From: Alteribacillus sp041949975
Lineage (GTDB): Bacteria > Bacillota > Bacilli > Bacillales > Marinococcaceae
DNA: 48,469 bases
Direction: 5' to 3'
NCBI RefSeq assembly: GCF_041949975.1
Contig: NZ_JBHFQG010000031.1
Span: forward strand, 1 to 48,469
A program made the position numbers and the translations under genes. Shown piece by piece: positions 33,084 through 41,563 of the stretch (position 1 is the first letter of the stretch; each line of letters begins with the position of its first letter). Under the pieces are notes generated by a model. That model made no database searches and had not been told where the DNA came from. It saw only the letters and a list, made by a program, of their open reading frames with translations.

Positions 33084-34826
33084 ATGGCAACTCAGCTATT
33101 TCGCTGGAATAAACAAACATTAAGACGCCAGCTTTCCGTAATTCGCGGTGAAATGGCGCCAACCATTGTACTAAAAAACGCAACCTATCTAAGCAGCGCA
33201 CGAAAAACATGGATGGAGGGCCATATCTGGATATACGAAGATCGAATTGTTTACACAGGTAAATATTTGCCTGAGAAAACGGAAGGGACAGAGATTGTCG
33301 ATTGTCAAGGAAAACACATAGTGCCCGGTTATATCGAACCGCATGCCCATCCATTCCAGTTATATAATCCCCACACACTTGCGGAATATGCATCTGTGCG
33401 CGGAACAACTACATTAATTAATGACAACATGTTTTTCTTTTTAAATATCGAAAAAAGGAAAGCGCTTTCACTCATTGAAGAGTTAAATGAATTACCTACT
33501 TCAATGTTTTGGTGGGGCAGGTATGATGCCCAGACCGAATTGGAGGAAGAAGATGCATTGTTTTCACCGTCAAACATGAAGTCATGGCTTGAGCATCCTC
33601 TTGTGGTCCAGGGTGGAGAATTAACGTCATGGCCAAAAGTAATGACAGGGGACGAAACCGTACTTCACTGGATGCAGCATACAAAAGAATTAAACAAACC
33701 GATTGAAGGCCACCTGCCGGGTGCTTCATATAGCACTATTACACAAATGGCTCTGTTAGGTGTGAGCGGTGATCATGAAGCCATGAACGGAGAAGAAGCA
33801 TTAAGAAGATTAGATGCTGGAATGACTACTTCTCTTCGTTACTCTTCCATTCGGCCTGATTTGCCAAAATTATTAGAGGAATTACTTGAGGCCGGGATTA
33901 CAGATTTCAGCCGTTTTACTTTAAACACAGATGGTTCAACCCCTGCGTTTTACAGACAAGGTGTGATTGATAAAACGATTGCTATTGCTTTAGAGAAAGG
34001 CGTACCAGCTATAGAAGCATATGAAATGGGAAGTTATAATGCTGCAAGACATTACGGCTTAGATGATCAAATTGGAATGATTGCTCCAGGTCGTATTGCC
34101 CATCTGAATATTTTAAGGGATGTTAATAATCCTGTTCCTGAAAGTGTATTAGCTAAAGGGAAATGGGTGTTTAAAGACGGGCAAAGTCATTATCCTGACC
34201 GGCATTTTTCATGGGAAGACTACGGGATGCATCCCTTTATGATTGACTGGGAATTAACTGAAGACGATCTCCATTTTTCCATGCCGGTGGGAATCGAGCT
34301 GGTCAACTCTGTTATTTTAAAGCCTTACCAGATAAGTGTAGATGTTACAAATGAACATCTTTCAGAAAAACATGATGAGTGTTTCTTTGTGATGCTGGAT
34401 CGTCATGGAAAATGGCGCATTAACACTGTAATAAAAGGATTTGGCACCAACCTTGGAGGTCTTGCTACTACTTTTTCCAATACAGGAGATATTGTATTAA
34501 TTGGAAAAAATAAAAGGGATATGAGAAAAGCATTTGAAGAATTGAAACAGCATGATGGAGGAATTTTTCTTGTGGAGGATGGAGAATTAATTGAAAGTGT
34601 TCCTTTAAAATTATTCGGTGCTATGTCTTTAGAACCGATGGATGACGTGATCGAAAAGCATGCGAGTTTAGAACATGCTTTAAAGGAAAGAGGATACCCG
34701 CATGAAGATCCGATCTACAGCCTCCTTTTCTTTTCTTCCACACATCTTCCTTATATCAGGGTGACTCAAAGAGGAATTTTTGATGTTCATAAGAAAACGG
34801 TACTCTTTCCTTCGATTATGCGTTAA
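33084..34826 (+). CDS. yerA: Adenine deaminase-like amidohydrolase
   Basis: 580 aa amidohydrolase of the adenine deaminase family, equal in length to B. subtilis YerA. Metal ligand motif EPHAHPF with His87 and His89; GHLPGAS, SGDHEAMNGEEA and LNTDGSTPAF segments follow; the C-terminal half has the GLDDQIGMIAPGRIAHLNIL domain. Adenine deaminases convert adenine to hypoxanthine, which would suit the purine context, but whether this paralogue does so is unproven. Start at ATG 33084 with GCAGGTGA upstream; the frame is open from 32922, but no ribosome site is found there. First gene of a yerA-yerB-yerC run. Confidence 0.88.
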   Translation: MATQLFRWNKQTLRRQLSVIRGEMAPTIVLKNATYLSSARKTWMEGHIWIYEDRIVYTGKYLPEKTEGTEIVDCQGKHIVPGYIEPHAHPFQLYNPHTLAEYASVRGTTTLINDNMFFFLNIEKRKALSLIEELNELPTSMFWWGRYDAQTELEEEDALFSPSNMKSWLEHPLVVQGGELTSWPKVMTGDETVLHWMQHTKELNKPIEGHLPGASYSTITQMALLGVSGDHEAMNGEEALRRLDAGMTTSLRYSSIRPDLPKLLEELLEAGITDFSRFTLNTDGSTPAFYRQGVIDKTIAIALEKGVPAIEAYEMGSYNAARHYGLDDQIGMIAPGRIAHLNILRDVNNPVPESVLAKGKWVFKDGQSHYPDRHFSWEDYGMHPFMIDWELTEDDLHFSMPVGIELVNSVILKPYQISVDVTNEHLSEKHDECFFVMLDRHGKWRINTVIKGFGTNLGGLATTFSNTGDIVLIGKNKRDMRKAFEELKQHDGGIFLVEDGELIESVPLKLFGAMSLEPMDDVIEKHASLEHALKERGYPHEDPIYSLLFFSSTHLPYIRVTQRGIFDVHKKTVLFPSIMR

Positions 34827-34912
34827 ACTGTAAAAGTACAGGGATTAAAAAACATGCTGTTCAATCGATAAAGCACACTTGACCAACAATGATAAAAAAG
34901 GATTTGGGGAGT

Positions 34913-36001
34913 ATGAAAAAATGGGCTTTAACCTCATGTGCTTTGTGTGTTCTTCTTTCTGCCTGTTTCGGAGGGGAGCAGCAAGAAAAGTCAGAGTCGG
35001 AACAAAGCCAAAGTGAAGCAGTATATACCAAAAAAGAAGAAGCCAGGGCTGGAAAACAAGAAGAGCCATCAATTTCTCAAGAAAACCAAGAAAACCAGCT
35101 ATATGATGAGACATACCCTTTAACTGGAGAAAGAAAAAAAGAGGTTTCACCGTATCGTCCGATAGCAGTAATGGTAAACAACCATCCGGCTGCACGGCCG
35201 CAAAGCAGCTTGAGTGACGCTGATATGGTTTACGAAGTGCTCACAGAAGGCAGCGTAACTAGATTTTTAGCGATTTACCATAGTGAACAGCCTGAAAAAA
35301 TTGGGCCCGTTAGAAGCGCTCGAAAGTACTTTATTGATTTGGCTCAAGGGTATAAGTCGTTTTTTGTAACACATGGCTGGAGTCCAGAAGCCGAACAATA
35401 CCTGTCAAGCGGTACAGCGCCGTTTCTCAATGGATTGTTTCATGAGGGTACTCTTTTTCAACGTTCTTCCGATCGGAACCCGCCCCATAACTCTTATATC
35501 TCTTTTGAAGACGCAATGGAGGGCTTAGAAGGGAAAGGGTACGAACTAAAAAATGAGGTAGAGCCAAACTTGTTTAATGACCAAGGCATTTCATCTTCGG
35601 AAGCAGAAGAGGGAAAACAAATTCAAATTTGGTATCAAGATAAATATTCGGTTCAATTTGAGTACAATGACAAAAAAGAAGCTTACGAACGTTCCAGTGA
35701 TAACGAGCCGACCATAGATGAGAGAGAAAATAAAAGGGTTGCTCCAGAAAATGTTTTTATAATCGAAGCCCCTCACCAAGTAGTCGACAATAAAGGCCGC
35801 CGGCAAATAAACATTGAAGCAGGGGGAAAAGGTTTATTACTTCAAAAAGGAAAAGCGTTAACGGTAGAATGGAAAAATAAAGACGGTCGAATTCTTCCAA
35901 TGAAAGAAGGAGAAGAAATACCGTTTGTGCCAGGGCAAACTTGGATTAATGTTGTTCCATCAGCATCTGCCCTTAATGACATAGTAGAAGGATTACATTA
36001 A
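34913..36001 (+). CDS. yerB: DUF3048 lipoprotein
   Basis: 362 aa. N-terminus MKKWALTSCALCVLLSAC is a lipoprotein signal with the lipobox LSAC, so it should be anchored on the outer face of the membrane. A Glu/Gln/Ser-rich linker follows, then the DUF3048 region with PIAVMVNNHPAARPQSSLSD, VYEVLTEGSVTRFLAIYH, IGPVRSARKYFID and a C-terminal half ending in QTWINVVP. Homologue of B. subtilis YerB; molecular role unknown. Start at ATG 34913 (GGGGAG just upstream) rather than 34889, because only the shorter form gives a proper signal peptide start. Confidence 0.9.
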   Translation: MKKWALTSCALCVLLSACFGGEQQEKSESEQSQSEAVYTKKEEARAGKQEEPSISQENQENQLYDETYPLTGERKKEVSPYRPIAVMVNNHPAARPQSSLSDADMVYEVLTEGSVTRFLAIYHSEQPEKIGPVRSARKYFIDLAQGYKSFFVTHGWSPEAEQYLSSGTAPFLNGLFHEGTLFQRSSDRNPPHNSYISFEDAMEGLEGKGYELKNEVEPNLFNDQGISSSEAEEGKQIQIWYQDKYSVQFEYNDKKEAYERSSDNEPTIDERENKRVAPENVFIIEAPHQVVDNKGRRQINIEAGGKGLLLQKGKALTVEWKNKDGRILPMKEGEEIPFVPGQTWINVVPSASALNDIVEGLH

Positions 36002-36052
36002 TTTATTGAATGCTGCGTTAAGAGTATTTGGACTGAAACGAGGTGGAGCTAA

Positions 36053-36364
36053 TTGCAAATCGATAAGTTAAGAGGCAAAGAATTAGATCAATTGTTTAAA
36101 GCAATTCTTTCCCTGCGAGATTTAGAAGAGTGTTATGAGTTTTTTGATGATCTTTGCACCATTAACGAAATTCAATCGCTCGCACAGCGGCTTGAAGTGG
36201 CTCGAATGCTTCAGCACGGGTATACGTATCATAAAATTGAAACAGAAACCGGGGCAAGCACAGCAACTATTTCTCGAGTGAAACGCTGCTTGAATTATGG
36301 CAATGAAAGCTACCAGATGACATTAGATCGTGTGCGGGAAGAAGAGAAAGAAAATCAAAAATAG
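36053..36364 (+). CDS. yerC: TrpR-like DNA-binding protein YerC
   Basis: 103 aa, Trp-repressor-like helix-turn-helix (YerC/YecD family). The recognition part is ARMLQHGYTYHKIETETGAS then TATISRVKRCLNYG. TTG start at 36053 behind GAGGTGGAG. Regulatory target unknown. It follows yerB by 51 bases and is closed by a strong terminator, so it is the last gene of the yerA-yerB-yerC unit. Confidence 0.92.
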   Translation: MQIDKLRGKELDQLFKAILSLRDLEECYEFFDDLCTINEIQSLAQRLEVARMLQHGYTYHKIETETGASTATISRVKRCLNYGNESYQMTLDRVREEEKENQK

Positions 36365-36385
36365 AAAAACGTCGTGGGAATAGAG

Positions 36386-36430
36386 AAACTACTCTTTTGG
36401 TGAGAGGAAACACCAGAAGAGTAGTTTTAT
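36386..36430 (+). terminator. Strong terminator after yerC
   Basis: 17-bp stem: AAACTACTCTTTTGGTG (36386-36402) with CACCAGAAGAGTAGTTT (36411-36427), one G-U pair, 8-base loop, T-rich tail. Confidence 0.92.
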
Positions 36431-36435
36431 TTATT

Positions 36436-36620
36436 GTTTAGGAAATTATATCTTTCGAATTGTGATAACGATCTCCCTACTGTTTGATTATCGTCTAACT
36501 TCAGCGCCTAGCCTCTCGGGGTTAAATAACCTCCAGTCATTTAAGGCAAAGAGTGCCTTTATTGCCTGGAGAACATTTACCTGTCGAGGCTTACCAGGGC
36601 GCTTGCGCTTTTGTTCTTAG
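36436..36620 (+). repeat. Structured intergenic repeat, copy 2
   Basis: Direct second copy of the element at 32261-32444, beginning GTTTAGGAAATTATAT and ending GCTTGCGCTTTTGTTC. Closing stem AGCGCCT/GGGCGCT uses a G-U pair in place of C-G; second stem AGCCTC/GAGGCT is unchanged. The inner hairpin CTCCAGTCATTTAAGGC (36531-36547) against GCCTTTATTGCCTGGAG has three mismatches, so outer stems are better kept than the inner one. It directly follows the yerC terminator. Confidence 0.85.
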
Positions 36621-36771
36621 AACGCATTTTTTCCAAAACTCAGTATGGTAAAGGGCCTGGCAGCAAAGCAAATTTTTTATAACTCAAAAAGCCCAAGCAC
36701 ATAATTTTAGCTTTTGCAAACAATACAAGATAATATAGTAATCAGAAAGCAAAACAGGGAGGGCCGCTAAA

Positions 36772-37218
36772 ATGAAAGATTATATAGGAAACAGCGTCCA
36801 CATTCCTTTGTGAACGTTTTGGCCTTGAATGGTGCCAAAAAGATAATCATCTTAAACACGCTCGTATTCTTTGTATGGAGAAGACAGACAGGACATTAAA
36901 GTATTGATAGATATGCTTGAAGAGGGGACAGTTTATTCACTCCAAAAAATAAATCCTTCTTCCACCTCTGCTTATGAAGAATGGACACAGCATTTGCAAG
37001 AAAAAAAGGATTTGACTGAACCTTTTGCCAGGTGGGCAGTTCAACATGGGTTCATGCTATCCATGATTATTCTCCATTTCATGAAACAGACCCCCATTGG
37101 AATTGTCCCCTTCTTTACCCTTTACAAATTTATCATAAAAAGAAACAGACTTCCTTGGCAGCTCTCTCTACTGGAGATTCCCAAATCTTACCTCTAAAAT
37201 CGAAAAATTTTCGGAGCT
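36772..37218 (+). pseudogene. Broken gene of unknown function
   Basis: A good ribosome site (GGGAGGG, 36758-36764) precedes ATG 36772, but the frame stops after 13 codons (MKDYIGNSVHIPL). Coding-like sequence continues in other frames: CERFGLEWCQKDNHLKHARI, then YGEDRQDIKVLIDMLEEG and LTEPFARWAVQHG, then HDYSPFHETDPHWNCPLLYP, QIYHK and SLAALSTGDSQIL, ending at TAG 37216-37218. At least three frame changes are needed, so it is dead. The intact ribosome site suggests recent loss. I do not recognise the family. Confidence 0.7.
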
Positions 37219-37298
37219 AGAAGAAACTTTACAGCCCGAAAAAAACATAGTGTAAAAAAAGATTTTTAATCCCCTCCTTCGAAGAATCATGAGCAGTT

Positions 37299-38396
37299 TT
37301 GTATGGTGGAAGAAAAAGTGTGATTGCAGGAATTAAAGCCACTCTGGCAGCGGCCTGGATGATGAATGTTTTATCTGGAAGCCAATCGCAAATAAGTAAT
37401 TCGAATGACGAAAGTACAGAACCCTCAAAAGAGGAATGGATGGAATGGCTTGAAAAGGTGCAAACTGGAGAGTATGAAAGCAGGCTGGTGATGCCTGGAT
37501 GTGAAGAGATAGATAAGGGAGGAAAGCTCCAGCACTTGTTGACAAGGTATGGTTATAGTGACGCTGAATCAGTAGTCGACGATCGTTTTTACTATCAATT
37601 TGATTCATGCACCTATTATGAAAAAGATAATAAAAACACAGGAGATATTTTTTCTGTCGGAAACCAAGTGAAGCAATGGGGGCCTTCTCCGCAAGACATA
37701 ATGGAACTTCTCGGAAATCCTGAAGGATTAAGCATAAATGCGAATGAGCGGGAAACACGCGCTTTGTATCAAATACTGGAACATCATTTACTTTTTATAT
37801 ACGAAGGAGAAGACGAAAATGAACAATTAACTCAGGTGGAAATAGGAGAAATAAGTCCGCACTTATTAAAAATAGTTTTATCCCCACAGGAGAGGATATA
37901 TGCAAACGATAACATGGTTGAGCTGAATTTGCCGCAGCCAGATAAAGAAGGAAGCTTAGATTATTATCCAGGAGAAAGCAGCGGTATTGATTATATGACG
38001 GAATCTGCACATCTTTTTTTAGAAGAACTTGTTTTATCGGTTAAAGAGTGGAGCGGCTATGCACCTGGGTGTACGATGCTAGAGGCCGGCCTGACAGCAG
38101 AATCCCTTGTAGGATTATTAGGCCCTCCAGACGCTGTTCAGAGTGAAAACGGCATGCAGAAATATACTTATGGAAAATGTGAATTTTATGTTCCTGGTAA
38201 TGAAGATGCTCTGGCTGTAGAAGCCATTGCTTCCGAACATATTAACACCACCGTTTCAAAACGGCAGGCAAGACAATTCTTAGGAATTCCAGATTCTAAA
38301 CTATCTCGTTCAGAGATAGATGTGATCGGCTATAATATGGATAATTATTCTATTGATTTGGAATTTATGAAATTCTCGATAAAATCATCACCGTAA
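37299..38396 (+). CDS. Conserved-looking protein, 5' end probably damaged
   Basis: An open frame of 365 codons from a TTG. It has an N-terminal hydrophobic stretch (SVIAGIKATLAAAWMMNV), then an acidic soluble region with two similar halves built around LLGNPEG and LLGPPDA followed by aromatic strands, which loosely recalls DUF4309-type or BamE-like repeats; I would not assign it. No ribosome site stands before the TTG. Ten bases upstream, ATG 37289 reads MSSFVWWKKK and then leaves this frame in the run GAAGAAAAAG. One base change there would join the two into a membrane-anchored protein. So the gene is either frameshifted or expressed poorly. Confidence 0.55.
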   Translation: MYGGRKSVIAGIKATLAAAWMMNVLSGSQSQISNSNDESTEPSKEEWMEWLEKVQTGEYESRLVMPGCEEIDKGGKLQHLLTRYGYSDAESVVDDRFYYQFDSCTYYEKDNKNTGDIFSVGNQVKQWGPSPQDIMELLGNPEGLSINANERETRALYQILEHHLLFIYEGEDENEQLTQVEIGEISPHLLKIVLSPQERIYANDNMVELNLPQPDKEGSLDYYPGESSGIDYMTESAHLFLEELVLSVKEWSGYAPGCTMLEAGLTAESLVGLLGPPDAVQSENGMQKYTYGKCEFYVPGNEDALAVEAIASEHINTTVSKRQARQFLGIPDSKLSRSEIDVIGYNMDNYSIDLEFMKFSIKSSP

Positions 38397-38472
38397 GGAG
38401 AATCGATGAAAATTTAAAAAAGGAATAAAAAAACAGAATGTGAAGAAGTCTCCAAGAATCCTGTGAAAGCTT

Positions 38473-38502
38473 TTGAGGGAAATGTATAAAGTTTGCTATA
38501 AT
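38473..38502 (+). promoter_or_regulatory. Promoter of the pcrB-pcrA-ligA operon
   Basis: TTGAGG (38473-38478), 18-base spacer, TATAAT (38497-38502) with a TG extension (TGC). pcrB starts 45 bases further on. Confidence 0.8.
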
Positions 38503-38547
38503 CAATCGTTGAGACAAGTATTGCATTATTAATTTGGAGGAGCAGAA

Positions 38548-39261
38548 ATGCTTTCATATAGAGAGTGGAAACATGTATTTAAACTTGATCCGGCAAAGGA
38601 TCTGGATAATAAAGATTTAGAAGCGGTGTGCGAATCAGGAACGGATGCTATTATAGTCGGCGGAAGCGATAACGTTACTTTAGATAATACCCTCGCTCTT
38701 TTAGCGAAGGTACGCCGTTATTCGGTTGCTTGCGCCCTTGAAATTTCAACGCTGGACTCTATCACTCCAGGCTTTGATTATTTTTTTATTCCTACCGTGC
38801 TTAACGCAGGCGACCCGCGCTGGATTACCGGTATGCACCGGCAGGCCTTAAAAGAGTATGGAACGATGATGAATTGGGACGAAATTGTCACAGAAGGGTA
38901 TTGTATACTAAATAAAGATGCAAAAGTATCAGCACTGACAGAAGCTGACACAACACTTGACCAAGAGGATGTAGAAGCAGCTGCAATGCTTACAGACCGT
39001 CTGTTTCATCTTCCTGTTTTTTATTTGGAATACAGCGGTGTATATGGAGACCCGGCTATCGTCAAAGCTGCTGCTGATGCTTTAAAAAACGCCAGACTAT
39101 TTTATGGCGGCGGTATCCGCAGTGCAGAACAGGCTGCAGAAATGGCAGCTTATGCTGATACCGTAGTCGTAGGAAATATAGTGTATGAAGATGTGAAGAC
39201 AGCTTTAAAAACCGTAGAGGCTGTAAAAAACATTGGAAGAGATGACGGAAAAAACGTATAA
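38548..39261 (+). CDS. pcrB: Heptaprenylglyceryl phosphate synthase
   Basis: 237 aa TIM-barrel prenyltransferase that joins sn-glycerol-1-phosphate to heptaprenyl diphosphate, an archaeal-type ether lipid step present in Bacillales. Seen: FKLDPAKDL near the N-terminus, IVGGSDNVTLDN, FIPTVLNAGDPRW, YLEYSGVYGDP and FYGGGIRSAEQA for the phosphate site. TTGGAGGAG lies before ATG 38548. First gene of an operon with pcrA and ligA as in B. subtilis. Confidence 0.96.
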   Translation: MLSYREWKHVFKLDPAKDLDNKDLEAVCESGTDAIIVGGSDNVTLDNTLALLAKVRRYSVACALEISTLDSITPGFDYFFIPTVLNAGDPRWITGMHRQALKEYGTMMNWDEIVTEGYCILNKDAKVSALTEADTTLDQEDVEAAAMLTDRLFHLPVFYLEYSGVYGDPAIVKAAADALKNARLFYGGGIRSAEQAAEMAAYADTVVVGNIVYEDVKTALKTVEAVKNIGRDDGKNV

Positions 39262-39294
39262 TATATTCGAACATATGTTTGAGGTGGTGTTCCC

Positions 39295-41535
39295 ATGCAA
39301 CGACAAATTATAGAAAAGATGCTCGATAGAATGAATCCGGAACAAAAAGAAGCTGTACAGCACACAGAGGGGCCTCTTCTGGTAATGGCGGGGGCAGGGA
39401 GCGGTAAAACCCGTGTACTTACTCATAGGATAGCTTATTTAATTCGTGAAAAAGGCGTACCTCCTTATGCTATTTTGGCCATCACGTTTACTAATAAAGC
39501 AGCCCGTGAAATGAAAGACCGTGTTGCTGAATTGGTCGGACCAGTGGCCGAAGACATTTGGATGTCTACCTTTCACTCGATGTGTGTGAGAATACTCCGG
39601 CGTGAAATAGACCGGATAGGATATAATCGAAATTTCTCTATACTTGATGGTTCAGATCAATTGTCGGTTATTAAACAAATTTTAAAAGATCAAAATATCG
39701 ATTCAAAAAAATTCGATCCCCGCAGTATTCTTGGAATGATCTCTTCTGCTAAAAATGTGCTGGAAACACCGGAAAAATTTGCAGAAAAAGCTTATGGACC
39801 TGCTGAAGAAACAGCAGCGGACGTCTATAAAGAATATCAGCGTCGTCTGCGCACTAATCATGCGCTTGATTTTGATGATTTAATTATGATGACAATTAAA
39901 TTGTTTCAACAGGTGCCAGAAGTACTTTCGTTTTATCAACGAAAATTCCAATACATTCACGTGGATGAATATCAAGATACAAACAGAGCGCAGTATATAC
40001 TTGTAAACTTACTTGCGGAAAATCATAGAAACTTATGTGTAGTGGGAGATTCAGACCAATCAATATATAAATGGCGCGGAGCCGATATTGAAAATATCCT
40101 TTCTTTTGAAAACGACTATGAAGAATGCAGGTCGATTCTTTTGGAACAAAACTACCGCTCCACCAAGAAAATTTTGCAAGCAGCCAATGAAGTTATTAAA
40201 AACAACAGCGGGCGCAAACCTAAAAACCTTTGGACAGAAAATGATGAGGGGAAAAATATTCACTACTTTCAGGCTGCTGATGAACGGGATGAATCAGTCT
40301 ATGTAGTGGAAAAAATAAAAGAAGCGGTGCAAAACGGGGACTATGATTATTCTGATATTGCTGTGTTATATCGGACCAATGCCCAATCCCGTGTTATTGA
40401 GGAAATGTTTTTAAAATCGAATATTAATTACAACATGATTGGCGGTACCAAATTCTATGACAGAAAAGAAATAAAGGATGTACTTGCCTATTTACGAGTG
40501 GTAGCAAATCCGGATGATGATATCAGCCTTGGACGTATTATAAATGTACCAAAGCGTGGTATCGGTGCTACTACAGTAGATAAAATTGCTGCATATGCTA
40601 ACAGCCAGGGTATATCTATGTTTGCGGCATTGCAGGAAGCAGACCAAATTGGATTAAGTGCACGCCCAACTAAAAAACTTCTGGAATTTGCTGAGCAGCT
40701 CGGTCACTGGATTCAATTGCAGGATTATTTATCGGTTACTGAGCTGGTGGAGGAATTGCTTGAAAAAACGGGTTACCGTGATGCTTTAAAAGAAGACAAG
40801 TCTTTAGAGTCTCAGAGCAGACTAGAAAATATTGACGAGTTTATATCCGTAACAATAGATTTTGAGAAGAAAAACGAAGACAAATCTTTAATAGCATTTC
40901 TGACAGATCTTGCGCTTGTTTCTGATATAAATCAGGAAGAAGACGATGATGAGAGTGCAGTCGTTATGATGACCTTACACTCAGCAAAAGGACTCGAGTT
41001 TCCAGTTGTTTTTTTAATTGGTATGGAGGAAGGAGTATTTCCTCACAGCCGTTCTTTATTTGAGAATGAAGAAATGGAAGAGGAAAGGCGCCTTGCTTAT
41101 GTAGGGATTACAAGAGCAGAGGAAGAACTCCATCTTACTCATGCCCATATGCGTCAATTGTATGGACGGACACAGGCTAATCCAATGTCGCGTTTTATTC
41201 AGGAACTTCCGCAGGATGTTATTGATGGAATGGAAAAAGAAAATAAGCCAGACTGGATGAAAACAAGTATAGGTGGTTCTGGTCATACAGCTTCTCCATT
41301 TGAACGAAAGCGCAAAGCTGCAGTAGCACCGGCGAGAGGGCGCACGATATCTGCCTCCACTGAAGGAAGCAGTTTTGATTGGCAGGTAGGCGATAAAGCA
41401 CAGCATAAAAAATGGGGTACCGGTACTGTGGTCAGTATTAAAGGAGAAGGCGAAGATATTGAACTTGATGTTGCTTTTCCTACAGAAGGGGTTAAACGGC
41501 TCTATGCCAAATTTGCCCCGATAACAAAAGCTTAA
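39295..41535 (+). CDS. pcrA: ATP-dependent DNA helicase PcrA
   Basis: 746 aa superfamily 1 (UvrD/Rep-like) 3'-5' helicase for repair and removal of proteins from DNA. Walker A GAGSGKT (33-39), Walker B VDEYQDTN (from 223), GDSDQSIYKWRGAD, LEQNYRST, MMTLHSAKGLEFPVVFL and VGITRAEEELHLTHA are all present. The C-terminal KOW-like/tudor domain (VGDKAQHKKWGTGTV) is typical of PcrA and binds RNA polymerase in relatives. GAGGTGG before ATG 39295. Complete. Confidence 0.97.
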   Translation: MQRQIIEKMLDRMNPEQKEAVQHTEGPLLVMAGAGSGKTRVLTHRIAYLIREKGVPPYAILAITFTNKAAREMKDRVAELVGPVAEDIWMSTFHSMCVRILRREIDRIGYNRNFSILDGSDQLSVIKQILKDQNIDSKKFDPRSILGMISSAKNVLETPEKFAEKAYGPAEETAADVYKEYQRRLRTNHALDFDDLIMMTIKLFQQVPEVLSFYQRKFQYIHVDEYQDTNRAQYILVNLLAENHRNLCVVGDSDQSIYKWRGADIENILSFENDYEECRSILLEQNYRSTKKILQAANEVIKNNSGRKPKNLWTENDEGKNIHYFQAADERDESVYVVEKIKEAVQNGDYDYSDIAVLYRTNAQSRVIEEMFLKSNINYNMIGGTKFYDRKEIKDVLAYLRVVANPDDDISLGRIINVPKRGIGATTVDKIAAYANSQGISMFAALQEADQIGLSARPTKKLLEFAEQLGHWIQLQDYLSVTELVEELLEKTGYRDALKEDKSLESQSRLENIDEFISVTIDFEKKNEDKSLIAFLTDLALVSDINQEEDDDESAVVMMTLHSAKGLEFPVVFLIGMEEGVFPHSRSLFENEEMEEERRLAYVGITRAEEELHLTHAHMRQLYGRTQANPMSRFIQELPQDVIDGMEKENKPDWMKTSIGGSGHTASPFERKRKAAVAPARGRTISASTEGSSFDWQVGDKAQHKKWGTGTVVSIKGEGEDIELDVAFPTEGVKRLYAKFAPITKA

Positions 41536-41563
41536 CGTATAGTGCCAGAAAGGAAGGTAGGCA

